Assembly (NCBI GenBank): GCA_963805495.1
Contig: CAWDUQ010000005.1
Location: forward strand, 62,001-126,000
DNA length: 64,000 bases
Source: DAHUXD01 sp963805495
Lineage (GTDB): Bacteria; Acidobacteriota; Thermoanaerobaculia; UBA5066; Gp7-AA6
Reading direction: 5' to 3'
A program made the position numbers and the translations under genes. The stretch's first letter is position 1. The number at the start of each line of letters is the position of its first letter. Of the stretch, positions 1 to 8,391 are shown one piece after another. Below the pieces are notes generated by a model. That model did not search any database, had not been told where the DNA came from, and saw only the letters and a list, made by a program, of their open reading frames with translations.

Positions 1-379
1 CGTGCGCGGCGGCGAGCCCCTCGGCGATCTGCACCGAAACGTCGAGAAGCTTCTTGACGGGCAGGGGGCCGCCGGCCGTGAGGTCCTTCAGCGTCCCGCC
101 CTCGACGAGCTCCATGGCGATGTAGACGTTCGAGTCGTGCGTGCCGATGTCGTAGATCGTCAGGATGTTCGGGTGCGAAAGCGCGGACGCCGCGCGCGCC
201 TCCCGCTCGAAACGGGAACGGCGCTCCGGATCGGAAGCGAGCTCGGGCGGCAGCACCTTGATCGCGACGTCGCGCTTGAGCCGCTCGTCGCGCGCGCGGT
301 ACACCTCCCCCATCCCTCCCGCGCCCAGGGGCGCGAGAATCTCGTAGGGACCGAGCTTCGTTCCGGCGGACAGGGACAT
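1..379 (-). CDS. Ser/Thr protein kinase, N-terminal part (runs off the window)
   Basis: Only the first 126 residues lie in the window. They begin with the same start as the neighbouring kinases (MSLSAGTKLGPYEIL), then a GAGGMGEVYRARD glycine-rich loop and the VAIKVLP lysine strand of a Hanks-type kinase. By comparison with the complete neighbours it should continue into HRD/DFG motifs, a membrane segment and a periplasmic propeller, but that part is not visible. The ATG lies 26 bases after the stop codon of the next gene, with its own TAGAAT box 12 bases before the start, so it may begin a separate transcript. Confidence 0.85.
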   Translation of the reverse strand, partial: MSLSAGTKLGPYEILAPLGAGGMGEVYRARDERLKRDVAIKVLPPELASDPERRSRFEREARAASALSHPNILTIYDIGTHDSNVYIAMELVEGGTLKDLTAGGPLPVKKLLDVSVQIAEGLAAAH

Positions 380-391
380 CGAGGACTCGGG

Positions 392-397
392 ATTCTA
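392..397 (-). promoter_or_regulatory. -10-like box of the edge kinase gene
   Basis: TAGAAT on the minus strand, exactly 12 bases before the ATG. The same hexamer at the same distance precedes two other kinase genes of the array. No convincing -35 element is seen. A transcript from here would have a leader of only a few bases. Confidence 0.45.
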
Positions 398-405
398 TCC
401 GCGGA

Positions 406-2985
406 TCACTTCAGCCCTTCGACGAGCTGAAGGAAGGAGATGACGCGCAGGTAGCTGTAGGCGTAGGTCCGGCCGTCGGCCGTGACGCAGGCGCGGCTGA
501 TGGTCGAGAGCCCCGCGCTGTCGGCCGGCGCGACCTCTTTCCAGATCTCGAGCTTCCCCGTCGCCAGGTCGTACTTCTGCAGGCGCGAGGGAATCGTCCG
601 ATCCTGCTGGACGTAGAGAGTCCGGCCGTCCGGAGAGAAGCGGATCGGACGGAACTGGGAGGTCAGCCCCGACAGCACCGTCGGTTCCCCGCCGCCCAGC
701 GGGTAGAGGTAGATCCTCCGGTCCGGGCCGCTCACGACCGCCGCCGAGCCGTCCGGGCGGATGGCGCCGCGAAAGAGCGAGTAGCCCTCCGGCGTCAGCG
801 CGCGCGGCTTCCCGCCCCCGAGGTCCCTGAGGTACAGCCGGGTCCCGTGCCCCGACTCCGTCGCGGTGAACAGGATGCTCTTGCCGTCGGGAACGAAGTC
901 CGCGTTGAAGGCGTCCAATCCGTCGTGCGGCAGTGCCCGCGGCTCGCCGACGCTCGTCGGCAGCAGCACGATCTGAGGCGTCGCGGTGTGGGTGATCGAA
1001 ATTGCCCAGGCGCCGTCGGGCGAGAACGCCTCCGTCGAGCCTTCTCCGAGCCGGACCGCCGGCGCGCCGTCGAAGGACCGGAGGTACGAGGAATAGGCCG
1101 AGCCTCCCCCCTCCCCCGACTCGGTGATCAGGATCTTCGATCCGTCCGGAGCGATGTCCGTGACGAGCGAGTAGTCGAGCCACGAGAGCTCGCGCTCCTT
1201 TTCCTCGCCGGGCCCCCGGCCGAGGATACCGAGGCGGTCGCTCTCGTTGGTCATCAGGACCCGGCCGTTCCGGGAGATGTCGAGGAGCGTGCTGATCCCG
1301 GGCACGCGGCCGACCATGCGCGGCTTCCCGGTCAACGTGACGCCATGGACGGCGCGATTGAACCCGCCCTCGGCCGCCGTGTACCAGATCTCGCCGCCGC
1401 CCGGGAACCACGCGAGCCCCTGCGCCGTCGCATAGAGCGGCGTGAGGTCCTTCTTCTTTCCGGCCCGGTCCACGATCGAAATGCGGCCGCCGTCGTCGTT
1501 CGGGGCCGGATGGTCGATGAAGGCGACGAGGTCGCCTACCGGGGAAATGCGCGGGTGGCTGATCCACCCCGACGTCTCGTAGAGGGCCTTGCCGACCGGG
1601 TACTCCAGTCGGTTTCGAACACCGGCATCGCGGACCACGGCGAGGTCTTTTCCGTCGGGCGACCAGTCCGCCCACTGCACGTGATCGAGGATGTCGCGCG
1701 GCGCGCCGCCCGCGATCGAGATCCGGGCGAGCCGCCCCGACCGGATGAACGCCGCCGAGCGCTCGGGGTTCAGGCAGACCGCCATCTCGCCGGTGCTCGA
1801 GATCGCGAAGATGTCGGCCGGCGGCAACCCGAACGGCCGCGACTCCGGGCTCTCGGGACGGTTGATGAAGACCTCGAAGGGTTTCCCTTCCCACGCCGCG
1901 GAGTAGACGATCGTCTGGCCGTCCGGCGCGAAGAGCGCGCTCCCGACCTCTCCGCGCGAGAACGTGATCTGGCGGAACGACGGCGGCTCCACGAAGGCCG
2001 CCTTCTTGCCGGCGGAGTACACGAAGGGGCCCGCGACGAGCGCCCCGAGGACCGCCGCGAGCGCGATCGCCGGCCAGCGGCGGCGCCTGCTCTGCGCCGG
2101 AAGGGCGCGGGCGCCGGTCGTCGTCCCGGAGAGGCCCGACAGCGCTTCGAGGTCGAACGCCACGTCGCGGGCCGATTCGAAACGCTCCTCCGGATTTTTC
2201 TCCAGGCAGTGGCGGACGATGCGATCGAGACCGGGGTGAATCTCCTTGTTCGTCGTCGAGAGGTCCGGCGGGTCCTTCGTCAGGATCGCCGTGATCGTGT
2301 CGGCCGCCGTGTCGCCGCGGAAGGCGCGCTGGCCCGACAGCATCTCGTACAGGATCGTGCCGAACGCGAAGATGTCGGAGCGGCGGTCGGCCGTCTTCCC
2401 GCGCACCTGCTCGGGCGCCATGTAGCCCATCGTTCCGAGCACGACGCCCGGCTCCGTGCCGCCGGAGACGGTGTTCATGTCCGTCTGGCCATGCTCGTCC
2501 CGCTCGGTCTTCAGCTTCGCGAGACCGAAGTCGAGGATCTTCACCCGCCCGTCCTTCGTCAGGAACAGGTTTTCGGGCTTCAGGTCCCGATGGACGATCC
2601 CCTTCTCGTGCGCGGCGGCGAGACCCCTCGCCATCTGGACCGCGTACTCGATGGCCTTGCGCACCGGGAGCGATCCCGTCAGGAGCCGCGCCCGCAGCGT
2701 CTCGCCCTCGAGGAGCTCGGTCACGATGTACGGCGCGCCGGCGTGCATCCCGAAGTCGTAGACCGCGGTGATGCCGGGATGATTCAGGACTCCCGCCGCC
2801 CGCGCCTCCTGCTCGAACCGCTTCAAGCGGTCCGGGTCCTGCGAAAAGGTCGCCGGCAGCACCTTGATCGCCACCTCGCGGCCCAGGCGCGGGTCCTTCG
2901 CCCGGTAGACCTCGCCCATCCCTCCGGCGCCGATGGGCGCGAGGACCTCGTAGGGTCCGAGCTTCGTTCCGGCGGAAAGGCTCAC
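406..2985 (-). CDS. Ser/Thr protein kinase fused to TolB/WD40-like propeller
   Basis: An 859-residue membrane kinase. The catalytic domain (about residues 10-275) has a glycine-rich loop at 19-24, Lys41, HRD at 132-134, DFG at 152-154 and GYMAPEQ, so it should be active. A basic run (RRRRW) and a hydrophobic segment near residue 310 would cross the membrane. The rest shows repeated SPDG/APDG-type propeller blades (TolB/PD40-like), presumably periplasmic. Start is GTG: it overlaps the stop of the upstream kinase as GTGA, indicating translational coupling with that gene. Ligand and substrates unknown. Its kinase domain is closest to that of the 2982-5567 gene (shared DPRLGREVAIKVLP), so these two form a recent pair. 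Confidence 0.9.
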   Translation of the reverse strand: MSLSAGTKLGPYEVLAPIGAGGMGEVYRAKDPRLGREVAIKVLPATFSQDPDRLKRFEQEARAAGVLNHPGITAVYDFGMHAGAPYIVTELLEGETLRARLLTGSLPVRKAIEYAVQMARGLAAAHEKGIVHRDLKPENLFLTKDGRVKILDFGLAKLKTERDEHGQTDMNTVSGGTEPGVVLGTMGYMAPEQVRGKTADRRSDIFAFGTILYEMLSGQRAFRGDTAADTITAILTKDPPDLSTTNKEIHPGLDRIVRHCLEKNPEERFESARDVAFDLEALSGLSGTTTGARALPAQSRRRRWPAIALAAVLGALVAGPFVYSAGKKAAFVEPPSFRQITFSRGEVGSALFAPDGQTIVYSAAWEGKPFEVFINRPESPESRPFGLPPADIFAISSTGEMAVCLNPERSAAFIRSGRLARISIAGGAPRDILDHVQWADWSPDGKDLAVVRDAGVRNRLEYPVGKALYETSGWISHPRISPVGDLVAFIDHPAPNDDGGRISIVDRAGKKKDLTPLYATAQGLAWFPGGGEIWYTAAEGGFNRAVHGVTLTGKPRMVGRVPGISTLLDISRNGRVLMTNESDRLGILGRGPGEEKERELSWLDYSLVTDIAPDGSKILITESGEGGGSAYSSYLRSFDGAPAVRLGEGSTEAFSPDGAWAISITHTATPQIVLLPTSVGEPRALPHDGLDAFNADFVPDGKSILFTATESGHGTRLYLRDLGGGKPRALTPEGYSLFRGAIRPDGSAAVVSGPDRRIYLYPLGGGEPTVLSGLTSQFRPIRFSPDGRTLYVQQDRTIPSRLQKYDLATGKLEIWKEVAPADSAGLSTISRACVTADGRTYAYSYLRVISFLQLVEGLK

Positions 2986-5567
2986 TTCAATCCCTCGACG
3001 ATGTAGAGGTCCGAAAGCGTGCGCTGGAATCCATACACGTACGTAAGGCCGTCGGTCGTCGGGATGATCGGCGCGATGTCGACGATGCCCGAGGCGTCCG
3101 CCGGCATGACCTCGTACATCAGCCTCCGTTTTCCCGTCGCCGCGTCCAGCCGGAACAAGCGGCCGGGAAGGTCGCGACGGGCGTAGACGTAGACGTGCTG
3201 GCCCTCCGGGCTCCAGCCGGCCATCGATTCGTCGTCCGCGAGGCCCGGAATGGTCCTGGGCTCGCCGCCCGCGATCGGATAGGCGTATCGCTTTCGATCG
3301 GGGCCGATGACCAGGACCCGGGTGCCGTCCGGCGAAATCCCGTTGGAGAAGCTGCGATAGCCCTCGGGTGTGATCGCCTTCGGCTTGCCCGCCGGAATCT
3401 CGATCCGGTAAATCCGCGACCCGCGCCCCGGCTCGTTGGCGGTGAAGAGGATGCTTCTACCGTCGGGGGCGAAGGCGCAGCCCCCCTGGATCTCGAGCTG
3501 GCCCGTCTCGAGCACGATCTTCTCGCCTGCTCCGGTCGGGTAGAGCGTGAGCGCACGCGACTCGCCTCCGACTTGGACAGCTGCCCACGCACCATCCGGC
3601 GACAGCGCCTGGGCACCGCCTTCGCCGAGGCGCACGGGCGGCGAGCCGTCGATGTTTCGAATGAACGCCGAGTATGCGGGGCCGGAGCCCTCGCCGGTCT
3701 CGGAGAAGAGAATGGTCTTCCCGTCTTTCGAGACGTCGAAGAGAGAGGACCAGTCGAGCCACGCGAGCTCTCGTTCCTTCGAAAACCCCGCTCCACCCGC
3801 GAGGATTCCGATGCGGATCGAGTCGTGGGATACGAGAACCCGCCCATCGCCGGAGATGTCCTGCAGGGTGAGGCTCTGCGTGACGCGGGCGAGGAGGCGC
3901 TCCCTTCCGGACATCGTCAGTCCGTAGAGGGCCCGGTTGTTGCCGATTTTGGCGCCTGTCACCCAGACCTCCGATCCGGCCGGGGCCCAGGCCAGTCCCC
4001 ACTCGGACGCGAACCGGTTTCCGAGAGCCCTCTTCTTGCCGCTCCGGTCCACGACGGCGACATTTCCGCCATCGTCGCCCCGAGCCGGGTGTTCCAGGAA
4101 AGCCACGGCGCTTCCGTCCGGAGCGACACGCGGATGGCTCAACCATCCCGCGGTCTGGTAGAGCACCTTTCCGATCGGGAACTCCAGTTGGCTCCTCTGC
4201 TTCGTGTCGCGTACGACGGCGAGGTCCTTGCCGTCCGGCGCCCAGTCGGCCCACTGCACGTCGTCCGAGATCTGGCGCGGCGCCACGCCTCCGCTGACAC
4301 CGATCTCCGCCAGTGTTCCTGTCCGCATGAAGGCGGAGAAGTTGTGCCGGTCGAGTGATACCGCCATCTCGCCGGAGTGGGAGATCGACAGGAGCTCCGC
4401 GCCGACGAGACCGAAGGTGCGCGACTCGGGCCGATCCGTGCGCGTGGCGAAGAGCTCGACCGGGCGCCCGTCCCAGGCCGCAGCATAGAGGACGGTCTGA
4501 CCGTCGGGCGCGAAGCGGGCCGAGTAGACCTCGCCCCGGCGGAAGGTCAGCTGCTGGAACGCCGGCGGAGGCACGAATCCAGCGCGTTTGCCATATCGAT
4601 ATCCGGCCGTCACGCCCGCGACGAGGGCGAGCGCCGCGGCGACAAGCGCCGGGCCGATCCAGCGCGACCTCTTCGCGGCGACCGGCGCCAGGACCGCCCC
4701 GGTCTGGGAGGATACGGTCGAGAGAGACTCGAGATCGAACGCGACGTCGCGCGCCGACTCGAAACGCTCCTCCGGGTTCTTCTCCAGGCAGTGGCGGACG
4801 ATGCGGTCGAGACCCGGGTGAATCTCCTTGTTCGTCGTCGAGAGGTCCGGTGGTTCCTTCGTCAGGATCGCCGTGATCGTGTCCGCGGCCGTGTCCCCCC
4901 GGAACGCCCGCTGGCCGGCCAGCATCTCGTACAGGATCGTTCCGAAGGAGAAGAGGTCCGACCGCTTGTCGGCGGCCTTCCCGCGCACCTGCTCGGGCGC
5001 CATGTAGCCCATCGTTCCCAGCACGACGCCGGGCTGCGTTCCCCCGGAGACGGTCTGCATGTCGGTGTGGCCGCTCTCGCCGCCTTCGATCCTCAGTTTC
5101 GCCAGGCCGAAGTCGAGGATCTTGACCCGCCCGTCCTTCGTCAGGAACAGGTTCTCGGGCTTCAGGTCCCGATGCACGATCCCCTTCTCGTGCGCCGCCG
5201 CCAGGCCCCTGGCGATCTGTATGCCGTAATCGACCGCCTTGCGGACCGGGAGAGAACCGGAGAGGAGCCGCGCCCGGAGCGTCTCCCCTTCGAGGAGCTC
5301 CGTCACGATGTACGGAGCGTTGCCGTGCGTTCCGAAGTCGTGGACCGCCGTGATGTTGGGATGATTCAGGACGCCCGCCGCCCGCGCCTCCTGCTCGAAG
5401 CGCTTCAGGCGGTCCGGGTCCTGCGAAAAGGTCGCCGGCAGCACCTTGATCGCCACCTCGCGGCCGAGGCGCGGGTCCCTGGCCCGGTAGACCTCCCCCA
5501 TGCCTCCGGCGCCGATGGGCGCGAGGATCTCGTAGGGACCGAGCTTCGTTCCGGTGGAGAGCGTCAT
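2982..5567 (-). CDS. Ser/Thr protein kinase fused to TolB/WD40-like propeller
   Basis: An 861-residue paralogue with the same architecture: N-terminal Hanks kinase with an intact lysine, HRDLKPEN, DFG and APE, a single transmembrane segment near residue 305, then propeller repeats to the C-terminus (ending in VEGLK like its neighbours). The kinase half is nearly the same as in the 406-2985 gene while the propeller half differs more, which is expected if the propellers sense different things. ATG start, 26 bases after the stop of the upstream kinase, preceded by TAGAAT 12 bases upstream, so this gene probably opens a two-gene transcript with the next kinase, whose GTG overlaps its stop. Confidence 0.9.
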   Translation of the reverse strand: MTLSTGTKLGPYEILAPIGAGGMGEVYRARDPRLGREVAIKVLPATFSQDPDRLKRFEQEARAAGVLNHPNITAVHDFGTHGNAPYIVTELLEGETLRARLLSGSLPVRKAVDYGIQIARGLAAAHEKGIVHRDLKPENLFLTKDGRVKILDFGLAKLRIEGGESGHTDMQTVSGGTQPGVVLGTMGYMAPEQVRGKAADKRSDLFSFGTILYEMLAGQRAFRGDTAADTITAILTKEPPDLSTTNKEIHPGLDRIVRHCLEKNPEERFESARDVAFDLESLSTVSSQTGAVLAPVAAKRSRWIGPALVAAALALVAGVTAGYRYGKRAGFVPPPAFQQLTFRRGEVYSARFAPDGQTVLYAAAWDGRPVELFATRTDRPESRTFGLVGAELLSISHSGEMAVSLDRHNFSAFMRTGTLAEIGVSGGVAPRQISDDVQWADWAPDGKDLAVVRDTKQRSQLEFPIGKVLYQTAGWLSHPRVAPDGSAVAFLEHPARGDDGGNVAVVDRSGKKRALGNRFASEWGLAWAPAGSEVWVTGAKIGNNRALYGLTMSGRERLLARVTQSLTLQDISGDGRVLVSHDSIRIGILAGGAGFSKERELAWLDWSSLFDVSKDGKTILFSETGEGSGPAYSAFIRNIDGSPPVRLGEGGAQALSPDGAWAAVQVGGESRALTLYPTGAGEKIVLETGQLEIQGGCAFAPDGRSILFTANEPGRGSRIYRIEIPAGKPKAITPEGYRSFSNGISPDGTRVLVIGPDRKRYAYPIAGGEPRTIPGLADDESMAGWSPEGQHVYVYARRDLPGRLFRLDAATGKRRLMYEVMPADASGIVDIAPIIPTTDGLTYVYGFQRTLSDLYIVEGLK

Positions 5568-5579
5568 GGAGGCGGCAGG

Positions 5580-5585
5580 ATTCTA
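5580..5585 (-). promoter_or_regulatory. -10-like box of the second kinase transcript
   Basis: TAGAAT on the minus strand, 12 bases before the ATG of the 861-residue kinase; same spacing as at 392-397 and 10971-10976. No -35 recognised. Confidence 0.45.
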
Positions 5586-5593
5586 ACCGCGGA

Positions 5594-8161
5594 TCACTTC
5601 ACCCCGTCGACGAGGTAGAGATCCGAGAGCAGTCGGAAGTAGCCGTAGACGTACGAGTCGCCGCCCGGGGCGGGCTGCGGTCCGACGTTCGATACGCCGG
5701 CGGCGTCGGCGGGCATGAGCGTCCGCCAGAGCTCCTTCTTTCCGGTCGCGAGATCCAGGCGGTAGACCTTCACCGGCGCTTCCCCGCGCCGGTGGACGTA
5801 GAGCGCGCGGCCGTCGGCGCTGCGCTGGTCGACCGAATCCTCCTCGTCGAGCCCGGTCACGGGGACCGGCTCGCCGCCGGCGATCGGGTAGAGGTAGCTC
5901 CGGCGGTCGGGTCCTAAGACCAGGGTCCACTTTCCGTCCGGAGAAATGATTCCGCCGCCCCGGTAGCCCTCCGGAGTCAGCGCCCGCGGCTTGCCGCCGA
6001 GGTCCTGCACGAAGATTCGCGATCCGTGGCCCGGCTCCGCCGCGGTGAAGAGGACTCCCTTGCCGTCGGGAAGCCAGCTCGCTCCGAAAACCCGGAGGCC
6101 TCCGGTGTCGAACGTCTTCGTCTCCCCGGCCCGCGTCGGGTAGGCCACCAGGCGCGGATTGGAGGACGGGTTCTGGATCGCCAGCGCCCATTCCCCGTCG
6201 GGGGACAGGTCCTGGGCGGCGCCTTCTCCGAGCCGCGCGGCCGGAGAGCCGTCGGTCTTGCGGATGTAGACCGAGTACCCGGCGCCCCCTCCCTCCCCGG
6301 TCTCGGAGAAAAGGATCGTCCGACCGTCGGCGCTGATGGCGCCGCCGAGCGTCCAGTCGAGCCAGGTCAGGTCCCGCTCCTTCGACTCCCCCGGCGCCAG
6401 CCCGATCAGCTCGGACCGCAGCGTGTCGCGCGTGACGAGCATGCGGCCCTCCCGCGAGATGTCCTGGAGCGTCAGGGCGCCCGGCACGCCCACCCGCAGC
6501 GCCGCCTTCCCCGATCCGTCGGCCACGTACAGCGCGCGATTGCCGCCGGCCTCCGTCGCCGTGAACCAGAGCCGCCCGTCGGGGCCCCAGGCCAGGCCCT
6601 GGGCGGAGGCGAACCATTGCGAGAGCGCCCGCTTCTTGCCGGCGCGATCCACCACGGATGCCGATCCGCCGTCGTCGTTCGGCGTGGGATGGTCGTCGAA
6701 GGCCACGAGCTCCCCGTCGGGAGAAACACGCAGGTGGCTGACCCAGCCGTTCGTTTCGTACACCGTCTTGCCGACCGGGTACTCGATCCGGCTCTTCCCG
6801 GCCGACCGAAGAGACACGGCGAGGGTCTTGCCGTCGGGCGCCCAGTCTGCCCACTCCACGTTCTCCAGAATCTCTCGCGGCGCCGCCCCTCCGGCAACGG
6901 AGATCTGGGCGAGCGTCCCGCGACGCACGAAACCTCCCTGAACGGTCCGATTCAGGGACACGGCCATGTCCCCCGTGCGCGAAATGGCCAGCACTTCGGC
7001 GCCCGCGAGGCCGAAGGGCCGCGACTCCGGGCTCTCGGGGCGGCCCACGAAGATCTCCATCGGGCCGCCGTCCCAGGCAGCCGCGTACACGACCGTCTGG
7101 CCGTCGGGCGCGAACCGCGCGGCGTAGATCGTCCCGCGGCGAAACGTGAGCTGGCGGAAAGTGGGTGTCTCGACCGTCACCGTCCCGCGGCCGAGGAAGA
7201 AGGTCGCCGCCATCCCCGCGAGCGCCAGCACGGCGGCGAGGAGAAGCGCCCGGCGCGGCCGCGACATCGCGACGCCCTTCGCAGCCGCGGCGGCCGCCGC
7301 CGGGGTCGACCCCGAAAGGGCCTGGAGATCGAACGCCAGGTCGTGCGCGGAGTGAAAACGTTCCTCGGGGTTCTTCTCGAGGCAGTGGCGCACCACGCGC
7401 TCGAGCCCCGGCGCCACGTTCTTGTTCGTCGCGGAGAGGTCCGGCGGCTCCTCGCGCAGGATCGCCGACATCGTCTCGGCCGCGGTATCGCGGTGGAACG
7501 CGCGCGATCCGGAGAGCATCTCGTAGAGCACGGCCCCGAACGCGAAGATGTCCGAGCGGGCGTCGGCGGGCTTTCCCTTGACCTGCTCGGGCGCCATGTA
7601 GCCGAGCGTCCCGAGGACGACGCCGGGCTCGGTCCCGTCCGCCGTCGGCAGATTGGTCTGCGGGCTCGTCTGCCCTTCGGGCTGCGTCAGCTTCGCGAGA
7701 CCGAAGTCGAGGATCTTGACCCGTCCGTCCTTCGTCACGAACAGGTTCTCGGGCTTCAGATCCCGGTGGACGATGCCCTTCTCGTGCGCCGCCGCGAGGC
7801 CTTTGGCGATCTGGGTCGCGTAGTCCGTGGCCTTGCGGACGGGAAGGGCCCCGCCCGAGAGCCGCGCCCGAAGCGTCTCGCCCTCGAGCAGCTCCGTGAC
7901 GATGTACGGCGCGCCGTCGTGGGTGCCGAGGTCGTGGACCGCCGTGATGTTCGGGTGGTTGAGCCCGCCAGCCGTCTGGGCTTCCTGCTCGAACCGCCGG
8001 AGCCGCTCCGGGTCGCCCGAGTAGGACGCCGGCAGAACCTTGACGGCGACCTCGCGCTTCAGCCGCTCGTCGCGCGCCCGGTACACCTCCCCCATCCCCC
8101 CGGCGCCGATGGGCGCCAGCACTTCGTAGGGACCGAGCTTCGTTCCGGCGGCGAGGCTCAT
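5594..8161 (-). CDS. Ser/Thr protein kinase fused to TolB/WD40-like propeller
   Basis: 855 residues. Kinase domain with GAGGMGEVYRARD, VAVKVLP, HRDLKPENLFVTKDG, DFGLAKL and GYMAPEQVKGK; an alanine-rich linker and a membrane segment near residue 305-325; then propeller blades with SPDG/APDG motifs. It belongs to the second sub-group of the array (DERLKREVAVKVLP, EQEAQTAGGLNHPN), shared with the 8388-10958 gene. The ATG overlaps the stop of the 77-codon kinase remnant as ATGA, so it is probably co-transcribed from the promoter at 10971. Role inferred as a transmembrane signalling kinase; the signal is unknown. Confidence 0.9.
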   Translation of the reverse strand: MSLAAGTKLGPYEVLAPIGAGGMGEVYRARDERLKREVAVKVLPASYSGDPERLRRFEQEAQTAGGLNHPNITAVHDLGTHDGAPYIVTELLEGETLRARLSGGALPVRKATDYATQIAKGLAAAHEKGIVHRDLKPENLFVTKDGRVKILDFGLAKLTQPEGQTSPQTNLPTADGTEPGVVLGTLGYMAPEQVKGKPADARSDIFAFGAVLYEMLSGSRAFHRDTAAETMSAILREEPPDLSATNKNVAPGLERVVRHCLEKNPEERFHSAHDLAFDLQALSGSTPAAAAAAAKGVAMSRPRRALLLAAVLALAGMAATFFLGRGTVTVETPTFRQLTFRRGTIYAARFAPDGQTVVYAAAWDGGPMEIFVGRPESPESRPFGLAGAEVLAISRTGDMAVSLNRTVQGGFVRRGTLAQISVAGGAAPREILENVEWADWAPDGKTLAVSLRSAGKSRIEYPVGKTVYETNGWVSHLRVSPDGELVAFDDHPTPNDDGGSASVVDRAGKKRALSQWFASAQGLAWGPDGRLWFTATEAGGNRALYVADGSGKAALRVGVPGALTLQDISREGRMLVTRDTLRSELIGLAPGESKERDLTWLDWTLGGAISADGRTILFSETGEGGGAGYSVYIRKTDGSPAARLGEGAAQDLSPDGEWALAIQNPSSNPRLVAYPTRAGETKTFDTGGLRVFGASWLPDGKGVLFTAAEPGHGSRIFVQDLGGKPRALTPEGYRGGGIISPDGKWTLVLGPDRRSYLYPIAGGEPVPVTGLDEEDSVDQRSADGRALYVHRRGEAPVKVYRLDLATGKKELWRTLMPADAAGVSNVGPQPAPGGDSYVYGYFRLLSDLYLVDGVK

Positions 8162-8391
8162 TTCAAACCTTCAAACGGCAGTCTCCCTCGAGTTCGCGGC
8201 GCGAAAAGTCTCCCGACCGAAGGGAGGGAGGAGGTTCGCGCCGCGGGAGCGGAGCGCGGCGACGAGGTCAGGCCTGCGGTCGAGCGCTCATCCGCGCGAG
8301 CCGCAAGCCGGTGCGCCCGAAGGGCGCAGACCTCGGAGCAAGTGAAGCGACGGTCGTAGGGACCGAGCCTGGTTCCGGCAGCGAGACTCAC
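8158..8391 (-). pseudogene. collapsed kinase gene: start and end codons only, filled by a repeat
   Basis: A 77-codon open frame that begins with GTG and MSLAAGTRLGPY, the start shared by the kinases here, and ends in EGLK plus stop, the end shared by most of them. The about 830 codons that normally lie between are missing and replaced by the hairpin repeat at 8194-8353. It overlaps the upstream kinase stop (GTGA) and the downstream kinase start (ATGA), exactly as intact members do. This reads as a former array member whose body was lost, with the repeat now occupying the gap. The translated middle looks like a chance frame; a functional peptide is unlikely. Confidence 0.7.
8194..8353 (-). repeat. 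hairpin repeat family 1, copy A (full length)
   Basis: Shares order and sequence with copies at 16961-17056 and 49211-49371. The outer arms GCGGCGCGAA (8196-8205) and TTCGCGCCGC (8235-8244) are perfectly complementary, with an inner CTCCC/GGGAG stem. A second hairpin (GTGCGCCC-GAA-GGGCGCA type) lies toward the right end. It lies inside the collapsed kinase gene, a short way after the stop of the 8388-10958 kinase on the minus strand. Confidence 0.8.

Noticed and set aside
847..3006. Long open frame on the plus strand opposite a kinase gene
   Set aside because: Arg/Asp/Val-rich translation with no domain; it is the antisense shadow of a high-G+C gene. Similar long frames at 6026-8359, 8823-11018, 30083-33076 (minus) and 37274-39718 are rejected for the same reason.
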